From: Adhaeribacter aerolatus
GTDB lineage: Bacteria > Bacteroidota > Bacteroidia > Cytophagales > Hymenobacteraceae
DNA: 62,426 nucleotides
Reading direction: 5' to 3'
Assembly: GCF_007991635.1 (NCBI RefSeq)
Contig: NZ_BJYS01000039.1
Location: forward strand, 1-62,426
Position 1 is the stretch's first letter. Each line of letters opens with the position of its first letter. Made by a program: the position numbers and the translations under genes. The notes below the pieces were generated by a model. That model had not been told where the DNA came from and searched no databases. It saw nothing but the letters and a program-made list of their open reading frames with translations. Shown here one piece after another: positions 33,328 to 43,124 of the stretch.

Positions 33328-36300
33328 CTAGGCTGGAATATAATATTTACTTTCTTTGTCGGTGGGGTCTAACGATACCGACTGGGTGGTGGCTTTACCC
33401 TGTACCCAGGCAAAAGCCAAAGGTAAAATCAACAGGGCCGCAAAAGTAGAAGCTACCAGGCCCCCAATTACGGCGCGTCCTAAGGGGGCTGTTTGTTCCC
33501 CGGCTTCACCAAAACCGGCTGCCATCGGAATCATACCGGCAATCATGGCTAAGCTTGTCATTAAAATGGGCCGTAACCGAATACCGGCAGCTTCGTGGGC
33601 CGCCGTTACCGCGTTGCCGCTCTGGAGGCGCAACTGCTCGGCGTTTGTAATAAGCAACACCGCATTCGACACCGACACGCCCACCGACATAATCATGCCC
33701 ATGTAGGATTGCAGATTTAAAGTTGAGCCCGTTAACAGCAGCAACGCTAAAGAACCCAACAACACCGCCGGCACCGTAGACAGCACCACTAACGATACTT
33801 TAAAAGACTGGAAATTAGCGGCCAGCATCAGAAATATTACCACAATGGCAACCAATAAACCAGATTGCAAACTATCGAGGGTTTCGTTCAGGGTCTGGCT
33901 CAAGCCTTTCGATTCGATGGTTAACCCGCGCGGCAATTCGCCCAGGGAGGCAATAGCGGCGTCCACATCGGTGGAAGCGGTACCTAAATCGGTTTGGTTT
34001 AAGTTGGCGGTTACTGAAATTACCGGTATAGCTCCCAGATTGTCGTTTTCGCCGTAAGCGGTAGCGGGTTCTATATCGGCTACATCGCTTAATACGGGGC
34101 GAGCGCGGTTCGCCATTAACGGAATTTCACGTATATCGTTAATGCTGGCCATGTTGTATTCCGGTACCGAAACCTGCACGCTGTAGGTCTGGTTCGCTTT
34201 TTCATCAATCCAAACGTTTTTCTCCGTAAACCGCGACGAAGAGGTAGACGCCACCAACGACCGCGAAATATCCGAAATACTTAAACCCAGAGCGGATGCC
34301 CGCGCCCGGTCTATATTAATATTAATGGTAGGATACCTTATCGCCTGCCCGATTTGTACGTCGCGCAGATAAGCAATTTCCTTTAATTTCCGGGTAATTT
34401 TGTGGGCGTATTCTTCGTTCTGCTTTTTGTTTTTACCCGAAACTTTCACCTCAATGGGTGTTGGCGAACCCTGACTTAATATTTTATCGGTGAGTTCTAT
34501 CGGCTCAAAAGAAAGCTGTAAGTCGGGCATAGCGGCTTTTATTTCTCGCCGGAACTTATCTTTTAGTTCGTCCATGTCCACGTGGTAACCTTCGCTCAGG
34601 TTTACCTGCAATACGGCTTCCTGAGGGCCGCTCATAAACAAGTAAATGGGGCTGGTAGAATATTGCCCCGGGTGCTGGCCCACAAAAGCCGAAGTAATTT
34701 CGATATTTTCTTTGCCTACTAGATCTTCGAGCACCCGCAAGGTTTTTACCAGCCGGGCTTCGGTGCGTTCAATCCGGGTACCGTCCGGCGCCCGCAACCG
34801 CACCTGAAACTGGCCGCTGTTTACCTTGGGTAACACATCGCGCCCAATGCCGGCTAGCATAAACCCGGTAATGGCCAAAGCTACCAGCACATAAATACTT
34901 ACTACTGCCTTGCGGGCCGGCAGCATTTTATCAATCCAGGTTAGGAAGCGTAACTGGAATCGTTCAAAACGTCCTGGTTTCTTTGGTTCCGAATGTGTAT
35001 CGGTCTGGTGATGTTCTTTCATCAACCAGTTGGCCATAATTGGCACAAAGGTCTGGGCGAGCAAATAAGAGGTAACCATGGAAAATCCAATGGCCAGCGA
35101 CAAGGGCAAAAACAACGCGCCCGGTATACCTTTCATGGTTAAGGCCGGAGCAAAAACCGCCAGAATACAAAACAGAATCAATAACTTCGGAAAGGCAATT
35201 TCCTGACAGGCATCCCAGATAGCCAAAGCTTTGGTCTTGCCCATAACCAGGTGCTGGTGAATATTTTCAATCGTAACCGTCGATTCATCTACCAGAATAC
35301 CAATGGCCAGCGACAAACCGCTTAGCGTCATGATATTAATGGTTTGGTTGAACAGGTGCAGAAATAATACCCCCGAGATTATAGAAGTTGGAATGGTTAA
35401 GATTACAATTAGTGCACCGCGGCGATCGCCGAGAAACAGCAATACCATTAACCCGGTTAATATTGCGCCAATGGCACCTTCGGTAATTAAACTTTTCACC
35501 GAATTAATCAGGTAAACCGACTGGTCGAACTCGTACGAAAGTTTCACATCGGGCGGCAACATAGCCTGGAAACGTGGCAACGCCTTTTTCAGGTTTTTAA
35601 CGACTTCCCAGGTAGAGGCATTCGCCGATTTGGTAATGGCCAGGTATACCGACCGCTTGCCGTTTACCAGCGCGTAACCACTCGTTACATCGGCGGCATC
35701 TTCTACTTTAGCTACATCGCGTAAAAACACGTTGTGAATAGTCCCTTTGTACAAAGGAATTTTTTCAAAATCTTTCAGTTTCTGAATGGAGGTGTTGGTC
35801 GGGGTTATATAATTAAAATCACCAATGCGCACATTTCCCGAAGGCGAGGTTTGGTTATATTCCCGGAGGGCCAGTACCACCTGATCGGGCGTGAGGTTGT
35901 GGGCGCGAAGCAACTGCGGGTCTACTTTAATCACAATAGATCGCACGTTGCCGCCAAACGGTGGCGGTGTAACCAGGCCCGGAATAGACGTAAACGACGA
36001 ACGCAAATAGGTGTTGGCCATATCCTGCAGCTCATTATTGGACCGGATGGGGCTGCTGAGCACTAACTGACCCACCGGCAAGGTAGAAGCATCGAAACGC
36101 ATGATAAAGGGCGGTTGCGAGCCCTGCGGAAAGAGTGCCTGTCCCCGGTTAGTAAAAGCGGTAACTTCGGCGGCGGCCTGGGCCATATTGGTGCCTTCAT
36201 AGAAGGTTAATTTCATCAGCGTTAAGCCCTGAATATTGCGGGTTTCGATGGTTTTAACGCCGGCCACGTACAGCATTAGGTTTACGTACTGCTTCCCGAA

Positions 36301-36486
36301 ATAAGCTTCCATCTGGGCCGGTGCGTACCCGCCATACGGGTGCGAAATGTAAATAACTGGCAGGTTCAGGTCGGGGAAAATATCTATTTTAATCGTGCGG
36401 ATAGCGTTAATGCCAAAGAAAAATAAACCGGCAACCAGCACCATGATGGTGATGGGTTTCCGCAGCGCTCCTCTTATTAAATCCAT
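33328..36486 (-). CDS. RND efflux pump permease
   Basis: Proton-driven inner-membrane pump of 1052 residues. It starts with the usual short cytoplasmic end and first helix, has two large periplasmic loops (~40-330 and ~560-860) and twelve membrane helices in two repeats. TM4 reads LAIGILVDESTVTIENIHQH, where the acidic pair is Asp-Glu. TM10 region: MGMIMSVGVSVSNAVLLITNA. Substrate is unknown; the divergence from AcrB and the adaptor type fit either drug/solvent or heavy-metal groups, with the HAE/HME boundary not decidable here. Confidence 0.93.
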   Translation of the reverse strand: MDLIRGALRKPITIMVLVAGLFFFGINAIRTIKIDIFPDLNLPVIYISHPYGGYAPAQMEAYFGKQYVNLMLYVAGVKTIETRNIQGLTLMKLTFYEGTNMAQAAAEVTAFTNRGQALFPQGSQPPFIMRFDASTLPVGQLVLSSPIRSNNELQDMANTYLRSSFTSIPGLVTPPPFGGNVRSIVIKVDPQLLRAHNLTPDQVVLALREYNQTSPSGNVRIGDFNYITPTNTSIQKLKDFEKIPLYKGTIHNVFLRDVAKVEDAADVTSGYALVNGKRSVYLAITKSANASTWEVVKNLKKALPRFQAMLPPDVKLSYEFDQSVYLINSVKSLITEGAIGAILTGLMVLLFLGDRRGALIVILTIPTSIISGVLFLHLFNQTINIMTLSGLSLAIGILVDESTVTIENIHQHLVMGKTKALAIWDACQEIAFPKLLILFCILAVFAPALTMKGIPGALFLPLSLAIGFSMVTSYLLAQTFVPIMANWLMKEHHQTDTHSEPKKPGRFERFQLRFLTWIDKMLPARKAVVSIYVLVALAITGFMLAGIGRDVLPKVNSGQFQVRLRAPDGTRIERTEARLVKTLRVLEDLVGKENIEITSAFVGQHPGQYSTSPIYLFMSGPQEAVLQVNLSEGYHVDMDELKDKFRREIKAAMPDLQLSFEPIELTDKILSQGSPTPIEVKVSGKNKKQNEEYAHKITRKLKEIAYLRDVQIGQAIRYPTININIDRARASALGLSISDISRSLVASTSSSRFTEKNVWIDEKANQTYSVQVSVPEYNMASINDIREIPLMANRARPVLSDVADIEPATAYGENDNLGAIPVISVTANLNQTDLGTASTDVDAAIASLGELPRGLTIESKGLSQTLNETLDSLQSGLLVAIVVIFLMLAANFQSFKVSLVVLSTVPAVLLGSLALLLLTGSTLNLQSYMGMIMSVGVSVSNAVLLITNAEQLRLQSGNAVTAAHEAAGIRLRPILMTSLAMIAGMIPMAAGFGEAGEQTAPLGRAVIGGLVASTFAALLILPLAFAWVQGKATTQSVSLDPTDKESKYYIPA

Positions 36487-36565
36487 TTCGGGTAAGGTAA
36501 AAAGTAATAAGTTGTAAGTGATAAGTTTTAAGTCTCCGGAGGACTAGTTCTGATTTTTTGGTGGC

Positions 36566-37969
36566 TTAGAACTCATTGGTAAAAATGGAAATATCGCCGG
36601 CGGCGGCCGCTTTGAACAACAAGGCTTGCCACACGTTGCTATGGGCAATATCGCGGTCAATTTCGGCCCGGTTCAGGGTATAAAGTGCCTGGGTAATATC
36701 TACCATAGTCGCCAGGCCATTCCGGTACAAAGCGTTTTTTTGGGTGTAAGCATTAGAAGCTGCCTGAATCTGGTTCGGGGCTTCGCGGTAATTACTCAGA
36801 GCATTCTGAATTTTCGTTTCGGCTAAAGATAGTTGGGCGCTAAGCTGCTGGTTTACCAGATCGTATTCGTTTTGGAGGGCCTGCGAGGTAAAGGCCTGGG
36901 CTTGTACCTGTTGCTGCACCCGCAAATTATCCGTCAGGTTCCAGACCATGCCCACCCCAAACAAGTAGTTGCCCCGCGTAGGTGTAATGCCCTGCCGGAA
37001 ATTTTTGGTATAAGCCTCCGGATTAATATTGTAATCGTGGCTAAATCCTGAACCGCGGGCTTGTAATACACTGAATACTGAAAAAGTAGGGTAATTAAAA
37101 GTCCGGAAATATTTCTCACGTTGCCGGCTTAAGTTTATCCGCTGGCGGTAAAAACTTAATATTGGGTGATTATCGGTCGGAGTTGTGGTTGCCGCCGCAA
37201 AGGCAACCGGCACGCGCGTTACAAACAGGCTATCCAGCAAAAAAAATTGCGATGGTATTCCCAATAGTTGCGCCAGTTGGTTGGCTTGTTCCTGTTCTGT
37301 ATCTAAAGAGCGGGTAAGGGCAATTTTGGCGCTCGAAACTTCCGCATTGGCCAGCGACGTATCCACGCCGGGGTTGAGGCCATTTTGGGCGCGGGCGACT
37401 ACCACCCGTTTTAGGGCTACTGCTCTTTCCAGATTTCGTTCCTGCGACCGCGAGAGCCGTTGGGCGGCTTGCAAGTTTAAATAAGCGCTGGCTACCCGCA
37501 CCTGGTGCTGAAACTGCTCTTGTACCAAATCGGCTTGGTCCTGGTTATTCGCCGCTTTGGCAACTTGTATTTTTTCGCGGGCTTGGCCAAAAGAGAAAAA
37601 ATCCCAGTTTACATTCGCCAGGTACAGGGCCCCAAAGGCGGCATTCCAATTCTGGGTTTCCATGGCTGGCCCCGATGAAGAAGAATTCAACCCCCGGAAT
37701 CCGTAAAAAGCGCCATTTTGCCCGTTAATGGTACCGTAATCGTGCTGGCCCGAAACGCTGAAATTGGGAAGATAATCGCGCTGGCTCTGCCGGACTGCCG
37801 CCTGCGATGCCTGGGTATAATTGGCTTTGGCTTTTAGGGTACCGTAGTTAGTCAAGGCCGTTTGTAAGGCCTCGGTCATGGTTAAAACCTGGTTTTGCCC
37901 TTGGGCCAAGTAAGCCAACAATATAAATATGAAGGTAAGGCTACTGCGAATACTTAATCTCTTGAACAT
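36566..37969 (-). CDS. TolC family outer-membrane efflux protein
   Basis: The outer-membrane channel of the tripartite exporter. 467 residues with a signal peptide (1-~25, ending LAQGQ) and two OEP repeats rich in long helices (e.g. AYLNLQAAQRLSRSQERNLE and ALSNYREAPNQIQAASNAY). It is the first gene of the operon, 79 bases before the pump gene. No dedicated regulator gene is adjacent. Confidence 0.92.
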   Translation of the reverse strand: MFKRLSIRSSLTFIFILLAYLAQGQNQVLTMTEALQTALTNYGTLKAKANYTQASQAAVRQSQRDYLPNFSVSGQHDYGTINGQNGAFYGFRGLNSSSSGPAMETQNWNAAFGALYLANVNWDFFSFGQAREKIQVAKAANNQDQADLVQEQFQHQVRVASAYLNLQAAQRLSRSQERNLERAVALKRVVVARAQNGLNPGVDTSLANAEVSSAKIALTRSLDTEQEQANQLAQLLGIPSQFFLLDSLFVTRVPVAFAAATTTPTDNHPILSFYRQRINLSRQREKYFRTFNYPTFSVFSVLQARGSGFSHDYNINPEAYTKNFRQGITPTRGNYLFGVGMVWNLTDNLRVQQQVQAQAFTSQALQNEYDLVNQQLSAQLSLAETKIQNALSNYREAPNQIQAASNAYTQKNALYRNGLATMVDITQALYTLNRAEIDRDIAHSNVWQALLFKAAAAGDISIFTNEF

Positions 37970-38449
37970 GCAGGATAATATCAGCTTCGGAGATAAAGTA
38001 CAGAAAACGCCGGCTGAATATTAAAAATTTAGACCTTATGTGTAATCTTTAATAATTTTATCTCAATAGGCCTAAATTATTTAATCCAAAAGAATAAATC
38101 TATATGCAAGGCTTAAAATTTAATTAATTATTTCTGCGGCATAATTTGGCATAAAAGATTACCGGAAATTCCAGTGGTTTTAAACCTACGGCTCCGTTAT
38201 AAATTGCTGTTAGAAATGAAATAATTTCCTGATTTAACCAATTAATTATAGCCGCTGCCTCTACTGCGTGTTTTCCTCATAGCTATCCGGTTTAGCACAG
38301 CCTTGCATTGCCCGGGCGCTTTAGCCCCAGGTTTAAGGTACCCCTGATTAAAGTCAGGGGCAATTTAGAGTCAGGCGATTGAAAAAAGTGCTTGGTTACC
38401 TTTTTCCACAATAGTTAATTCCAATAAGTTGTAGGGTTATCTATAAGAT
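37970..38449. other. Intergenic region with two short hairpins
   Basis: No gene seen. Two adjacent palindromes occur: GGGCGCTTTAGCCC at about 38313-38326, and CCCCTGA (38341-38347) with TCAGGGG (38354-38360). Their spacing and GC content differ from the AT-rich surroundings, like decayed REP or IS200/IS605-type ends. They could also serve as weak terminators of the YD-repeat lipoprotein gene on the minus strand. No minus-strand TAnnTTTG was found ahead of the efflux operon. Confidence 0.4.
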
Positions 38450-39253
38450 TTATTCGGTACAGGCATATTCCCGGATAATTTCTAAAGTATTGGTATCGGA
38501 TTGCCGGGTTTGTTTAGTAGGAAGGCCTCTTGCGTTATATTCGTAGGTATAAGTATAATTTTTAATTAAATCCGAAAGATGAAACGTTTCTTTTTCGGTG
38601 GCAATATTATTTTTTGAAATGATTTCGGCCCCAAGCCCCAGGTACGTAGCGTTCAGGTAAGGATTATTTTGGTTATCGTAAGTATACTCCGTGGTTAAGT
38701 CGTTTACCTTAGAAGTACCATTTACAACAAACTCCTGCACCTTACTGATATTCTGTTTAGCATCATAAGTATATTCAGCCAGGCGATAATTCATAGCAGG
38801 GCCGTCCGGATTAAAAGATTTTACCTGCTCTATTTTATTTGTGCCGGAATAAATTAAAATTTTATCATACTCGTGCTTAAAGGTATTACCTGCTGTTTTG
38901 GTATAAAAAGCTATTTTTTCGAGCAGGTTTTTACTGTTATAAGTAAAAGCAAAATAGCTGAATAAGGTACCATCCGATAATTTAAAACTTTCTTTAAGAA
39001 CCCGCCCGGCAGCATCGTAGTCGTATTCTTTATAATAATTTTCGTTGCTAACCGCATCTTTGGCATGATTGGCTTTCTTCAGCCGCTTTTGGTTGTCGTA
39101 TTCATAAGTAATGGCATCGGTACCGGCAAACGTTATTTTAGTAAGCAGGCAGGTATTTAAATCTTTACCAGGTTTTACCACGTCCTCATCGTTTTTGCAG
39201 GCAAGTGCAAATAATAAGCAAAGCAAAACGGCACTCAAATTAATCTTTTTCAT
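38450..39253 (-). CDS. YD-repeat-like lipoprotein of unknown function
   Basis: A predicted lipoprotein of 267 residues: lipobox FALAC with acylation at Cys19, then an acidic KNDEDVV stretch that fits outer-membrane sorting in Bacteroidota. The body contains five or so weakly conserved YD-like (RHS) motifs: ITYEYDNQKRLKK, YKEYDYDAAGRVLKE, FTYNSKNLLEKI, EYTYDAKQNISKV, EYTYDNQNN and YTYEYNARGLPTK. These form beta-strands of an open RHS-like sheet. There is no toxin domain, so it is not a full RHS system. Role unknown. It is divergent from the nfi gene. Confidence 0.75.
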   Translation of the reverse strand: MKKINLSAVLLCLLFALACKNDEDVVKPGKDLNTCLLTKITFAGTDAITYEYDNQKRLKKANHAKDAVSNENYYKEYDYDAAGRVLKESFKLSDGTLFSYFAFTYNSKNLLEKIAFYTKTAGNTFKHEYDKILIYSGTNKIEQVKSFNPDGPAMNYRLAEYTYDAKQNISKVQEFVVNGTSKVNDLTTEYTYDNQNNPYLNATYLGLGAEIISKNNIATEKETFHLSDLIKNYTYTYEYNARGLPTKQTRQSDTNTLEIIREYACTE

Positions 39254-39448
39254 AGTGTTTTTTTAGGGGTAATATTTTAGGTCTGTGCGTTAAAGATTCC
39301 GGTACAAGCTCATTGGTTGCATGTGGCTTTAATAATTTTAAACTAGTTAGTTTCTATTCCGAAAACCGTAAGTAACTAAAAGGTTAGAGCCTACGTGTTA
39401 GGGTTAAGGAATATTCTGCCAGACTTAAAACCCAATATTTTTCGGTTT

Positions 39449-40123
39449 ATGTATTATCGCCCGCAACCGCCCGCCGACCCCGAATTAATTCGCTCGTTAA
39501 CGGAGCGCCAAAAAGAAATGAGTCAACAGGTAATTATTCAAAAGCCTGATTTTACCTTGCGCACCCTGGCCGGCTGCGATTCTTCTTTTATCGGCGAGAA
39601 TATTTTATCGGTGTTTGTGCTGCTGCGCTACCCGGAACTGGATATTCTGGAAATACAGTATAACTATGTGCCCGTGGAAATGCCTTATGTACCGGGTTTC
39701 CTGGCATTCCGGGAAGCGCCTAATTTGCTGAAGGCTTACGAAAAGCTGGAAACCAAACCCGACCTGATTATGGTAGATGGCCATGGTATTTCGCACCCGC
39801 GCCGGTTAGGAATTGCCAGCTATTTAGGGGTGTTGCTGCAAAAACCCACCATGGGCGTAGCCAAGAAAATACTGGTGGGTAAATACGAGTTGCCCGCTCC
39901 CGAGAAAGGCAGCCTCACGCCTATTTTTCACCGCGATGAACATATTGCCAATACCCTGCGCACCAAAGATAAGGTAAAACCGGTTTTTGTTTCACCCGGA
40001 CACCTGATGGATTTGGAAACGGCCACGCGCCTGGCGCTGGAGACAGCTCGCAAACACAAACTGCCCGAACCCACCCGGCTGGCTGACCACTACGCTGAAG
40101 AACTAAAGAAAGAAGTACGTTAA
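39449..40123 (+). CDS. nfi: Endonuclease V
   Basis: Cuts DNA near deaminated adenine (hypoxanthine) for repair. The start at the ATG at 39449 (224 aa) matches family length; the longer frame from an upstream GTG adds 18 residues of no conserved character. The RNase H-like core is complete: AGCDSSFIGE carries the first catalytic Asp, FLAFREAP the Glu, and MVDGHGISHPRRLGIASYLG the second Asp. VAKKILVGKYE follows. Its last 44 bases recur, diverged, at 48139-48182 on the far side of the molybdenum-hydroxylase cluster. Converges on the VWA gene at 40155. Confidence 0.94.
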   Translation: MYYRPQPPADPELIRSLTERQKEMSQQVIIQKPDFTLRTLAGCDSSFIGENILSVFVLLRYPELDILEIQYNYVPVEMPYVPGFLAFREAPNLLKAYEKLETKPDLIMVDGHGISHPRRLGIASYLGVLLQKPTMGVAKKILVGKYELPAPEKGSLTPIFHRDEHIANTLRTKDKVKPVFVSPGHLMDLETATRLALETARKHKLPEPTRLADHYAEELKKEVR

Positions 40124-40154
40124 TAAATATTTGATATTATTTAATTCTGCTAGC

Positions 40155-41276
40155 TCACAGCCATTTAGCCAGCTTTCTTAAACTGTCGACGTTATGCACG
40201 GGGGCTAATACATTAATATATGGAATGGCGGTTTGCATACCGGCTACTTCGGGCCGGTAACCAGCATATCCGGCCAGCGGATTTAACCATATAACCTTCT
40301 TTGCTTTTTGCTGCAATATTTTCATACTCTGCTCAAGCAATTGAATGTCTCCGGTATCCCAGCCATCGCTTAATATTAGCACAATGGTGCGTTTATCCAG
40401 TAACCGGGCGGCGTAGTCGGTAATAAAGGTATGCAGGCTTTCCCCGATTTTAGTACCACCTTGTAAGCCGTAATTTTGGGCACTCAAAGCCTGTAACGCA
40501 TGGGCAAAATCGTGGTGTTTAAGGAGAGAGGTGATAGAATGCAGAGAGGTGCTGAAAGCAAAAGTTTCGAGGTGACGGAATACCTGCCCGAAGGAATAAA
40601 TAAATTGTAAAAGAAAGGCCGTATACAGTTCCATGGACTTGCTAATATCGCATAGAACTACCAGTTTAAGGCGGTTGCGCTTTGGCTGCCGGAAAGCAAT
40701 ATCCATTAACTCGCCCCCTAATCGAATATTTTTTCGTAAGGTCCGGCGCAGGTCGGGTTGCTTTATTTGAGTTGTTTTTTCGTAACGCCGGCTGGCTTGC
40801 CCGGCCAATCTCCTGGATAAAGCTTTAATAATTTTCATCATTTCTGCTACATCATCGGCCGGAATCTGGGAAAAATCCTGACAGGATAAATTCTGATGAA
40901 TACTGTACGCCGCCGTTTGTTCAATCTCCTGGTGGTTATTTCCATTTAGCCAGGATTTTAGCGCCTGGAAAGAAGGTGGGTTGGTACCCGGCTTTGCCCC
41001 AGAGGCCGCTTTAGATTTTATTTTAGCGTCTACCGCTTGGCTAATTTCCTGCCAGTACTCCGAAAATAAAGCATCGAATTCTTCTACCTGGTTTTTACTG
41101 CGGCAAAGCACGGCTTTCAGGGCCAGCCGGAAAACGGGTTGGGATTGGTAATCTATAAAGCTTAAGCTTTTAAGGGCGGTTGCTTCTTCCTCGGCACTGA
41201 GGGCAAATCCTTTCTGGCGCAGAAACCGGCAAAACTGCACGATATTACCGGAGAGCGAGGTTTGGCGCAGAATCAA
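40155..41276 (-). CDS. CoxE-like von Willebrand factor A protein
   Basis: A 373-residue cytoplasmic VWA protein of the type that partners MoxR/CoxD ATPases in maturing molybdenum hydroxylases. The MIDAS motif is intact, VLCDISKSMELYT (DxSxS), with LILSDGWDTGD at the fourth MIDAS position. The N-terminal half (~1-180) is helical and basic near residues 160-185. It overlaps the upstream ATPase gene by 4 bases (ATGA type), so the two are translated together. It is the last gene of the cox-like operon. Confidence 0.88.
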   Translation of the reverse strand: MILRQTSLSGNIVQFCRFLRQKGFALSAEEEATALKSLSFIDYQSQPVFRLALKAVLCRSKNQVEEFDALFSEYWQEISQAVDAKIKSKAASGAKPGTNPPSFQALKSWLNGNNHQEIEQTAAYSIHQNLSCQDFSQIPADDVAEMMKIIKALSRRLAGQASRRYEKTTQIKQPDLRRTLRKNIRLGGELMDIAFRQPKRNRLKLVVLCDISKSMELYTAFLLQFIYSFGQVFRHLETFAFSTSLHSITSLLKHHDFAHALQALSAQNYGLQGGTKIGESLHTFITDYAARLLDKRTIVLILSDGWDTGDIQLLEQSMKILQQKAKKVIWLNPLAGYAGYRPEVAGMQTAIPYINVLAPVHNVDSLRKLAKWL

Positions 41277-42190
41277 AGATTATCTAATTTGGAATGAATG
41301 CCGGTTTTTTCCAGCAACTGGCTTAAACTCATTTGTACCTGCCGGGTATCGTGCCAGTCTTTCAGCACTACGCCTAAGGTTTGCTCCACAACATTCTTAT
41401 CCAGGTGGGCAATGTGCAAGACGCTTAAGGCCCTGGCCCAATCGAGGGTTTCGGCAATGCCGGGTGTTTTTTCCAATTTCAACTGGCGGAGTTGCGCCAT
41501 AAAACCACATATCTGCTGGCTTAGCCGGGCGTCTATGCCGGGTACTTTCTGGCGTACAATATTTAATTCTTTTTCAAAATCCGGGTAATCGATGTACAGG
41601 TATAAACAACGGCGGCGCAGGGCTTCGGATAATTCGCGGGTACGGTTACTGGTTAATATTACCTGCGGAATATGCGTGGCCGTAATGGTGCCAATTTCCG
41701 GAATGGTAATCTGCCATTCACTTAGTACTTCAAGTAAAAAGCTTTCAAATTCTTCATCTGAACGATCCACCTCGTCTATCAGCAGAACGGGTTTTTGGTG
41801 GTGGGTGATGGCCTGGAGCAAAGGCCTTTTCATTAAAAAACTATTACTAAAAATAGTTTTCTCTTTTTCTTCCACCGATTGCTTTTCCTGTTCCAGCATT
41901 TTCAGATGCAACAGTTGCCGTTGGTAATTCCATTCGTACAAAGCATGGTTAGCATCCAAACCTTCATAACATTGCAGCCGGATAAGATCAGTTTGCAACA
42001 CCCGGGCCATTACTTTGGCAATTTCGGTTTTACCCACGCCCGCCGGTCCTTCAATTAATAAAGGTTTGTTTAGTTGCAGCGAAAGAAAAACAGACATAGC
42101 CACCGACTGGTCGGTGATATAACCTTGCTTCTGTAGAAGGTGGCTAATATTGGTTAAATTTATGCCGTCCTGGTGGTTATTATTTTCCAA
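41273..42190 (-). CDS. MoxR/CoxD-type AAA+ ATPase
   Basis: A cytoplasmic AAA+ chaperone of 305 residues. Walker A GPAGVGKTEIAKVMA lies at ~39-53, Walker B is in KPVLLIDEVDRSDEEFESFL, sensor 1 is within VILTSNRTRELSEALRRRC (which also holds the arginine finger), and a C-terminal helical lid follows. In CO dehydrogenase operons CoxD acts with CoxE to insert or finish the metal centre; the same job is inferred here. It shares a 4-base overlap with the VWA gene and is separated by ~400 bases from the secreted protein gene upstream. Confidence 0.9.
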   Translation of the reverse strand: MENNNHQDGINLTNISHLLQKQGYITDQSVAMSVFLSLQLNKPLLIEGPAGVGKTEIAKVMARVLQTDLIRLQCYEGLDANHALYEWNYQRQLLHLKMLEQEKQSVEEKEKTIFSNSFLMKRPLLQAITHHQKPVLLIDEVDRSDEEFESFLLEVLSEWQITIPEIGTITATHIPQVILTSNRTRELSEALRRRCLYLYIDYPDFEKELNIVRQKVPGIDARLSQQICGFMAQLRQLKLEKTPGIAETLDWARALSVLHIAHLDKNVVEQTLGVVLKDWHDTRQVQMSLSQLLEKTGIHSKLDNL

Positions 42191-42592
42191 TATTTATTTA
42201 GCCCTCATTAATAGAAAATTTAATAACTACTTAATGGTCAATATTTTATAATGAAAATGTTCAGTATTTAGACTTAACTGCAGGAATGGCGGCCATTGGT
42301 GGTGTTATCACTATAGCCGTCAGGCTAAGACAAATACTACTCATTTTTCTGCTTCAAGTTTAAGCGCAGCGGTAACTTGGAGCTATAGATAAGAGACAGT
42401 TTTCAACTGGCAGGAAGTTAAAAACTTACTTTCATAAGAACACCCCAGCTAAAAGCTGGCGCGAGCAGATGTAAAATATTCTAATATATGCCTTACCCAG
42501 ACGGCTAAAGTGAAAACACATGGCAAATGTCCTTGGTCAGCCAATTATTAATATGCGAAACCGCTTCAATGTAAGGTTACAGTTAAATAAAA
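42191..42592. other. Gap inside the cox-like cluster
   Basis: About 400 bases with no recognisable gene. A small perfect hairpin CCAGCT-AAA-AGCTGG lies at 42445-42459, followed by GGCGCGAGCAG. The gap is unusual inside an otherwise compact cluster, so either the CoxD/CoxE genes have their own promoter or a small sequence was inserted or lost here. Confidence 0.4.
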
Positions 42593-43060
42593 TTAATCAA
42601 AACAAATTTCACCGGTTACATCTTCCGTAAAGGAGCCGTTAGTTGGGTTTACTACGCCTTCCAGAACCAGCGTGCCAGTTGCGCCGGCTAATTTTCCGGT
42701 GCCACTACCTTCTATGGCAACCGCGGTAGCAAAAAATTGGGTTCCGATAAAATGCCCGTTGTTAATTTCAAATGCAAGGGTACCTTGCCTGGTAGTAAAT
42801 ACCAGGGTACCTATAAAAGTATCAGGGGTTACGGGTGATGTAAATTCGGCCCGGGTGGTACCATGCAACAAACCACCTCCAATAATTTCCGCTTCGGTTA
42901 CCGTTACAACTTCCGTAGGGGCACTAAGGATAATACCGTTTCCTTTGGCATTTATTTTATGGCAGCCTCTGATGGCGGGCACCCAAGCTGAGGAAAATAT
43001 TACTAAAACTGCAATCAGGAATAAACCAATTACGGGTAAAAAGTGATTTAACTTTTTCAT
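42593..43060 (-). CDS. Small secreted beta-rich protein, unknown function
   Basis: A 155-residue protein with a long N-terminal hydrophobic segment (residues 8-27: signal peptide or anchor). The mature part is rich in Gly, Thr and Val with alternating hydrophobics, e.g. EIIGGGLLHGTTRAEF and GSGTGKLAGATGTLVLEGVV, and one Cys at the C-terminal GEICFD. The pattern resembles small secreted beta-barrels of the allene-oxide-cyclase-barrel/lipocalin type, but this is only impression. It sits between coxM (64 bases upstream) and the CoxD gene, in the same direction. It may be an unrelated passenger. Confidence 0.65.
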   Translation of the reverse strand: MKKLNHFLPVIGLFLIAVLVIFSSAWVPAIRGCHKINAKGNGIILSAPTEVVTVTEAEIIGGGLLHGTTRAEFTSPVTPDTFIGTLVFTTRQGTLAFEINNGHFIGTQFFATAVAIEGSGTGKLAGATGTLVLEGVVNPTNGSFTEDVTGEICFD

Positions 43061-43124
43061 AAACTTTAATTTTTAAATTTATATGGACAATTATTTACCT
43101 TATGCATAAAGATTTTACCCCCAC

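Noticed and set aside
38450-39253. YD-repeat lipoprotein as an RHS toxin or contact-dependent system
   Set aside because: Only a few weak YD motifs, a lipoprotein signal, no shell-closing core motif, no toxin domain and no immunity gene nearby.
42381-42399. Sequence ending ATAAGAGACAG, matching the Tn5-type mosaic end at 15 of 19 bases
   Set aside because: Only one copy is present, with no partner end or transposase, and a match of this quality can occur by chance in 60 kb. It is also not the exact 19-base adapter, so library contamination is unlikely.
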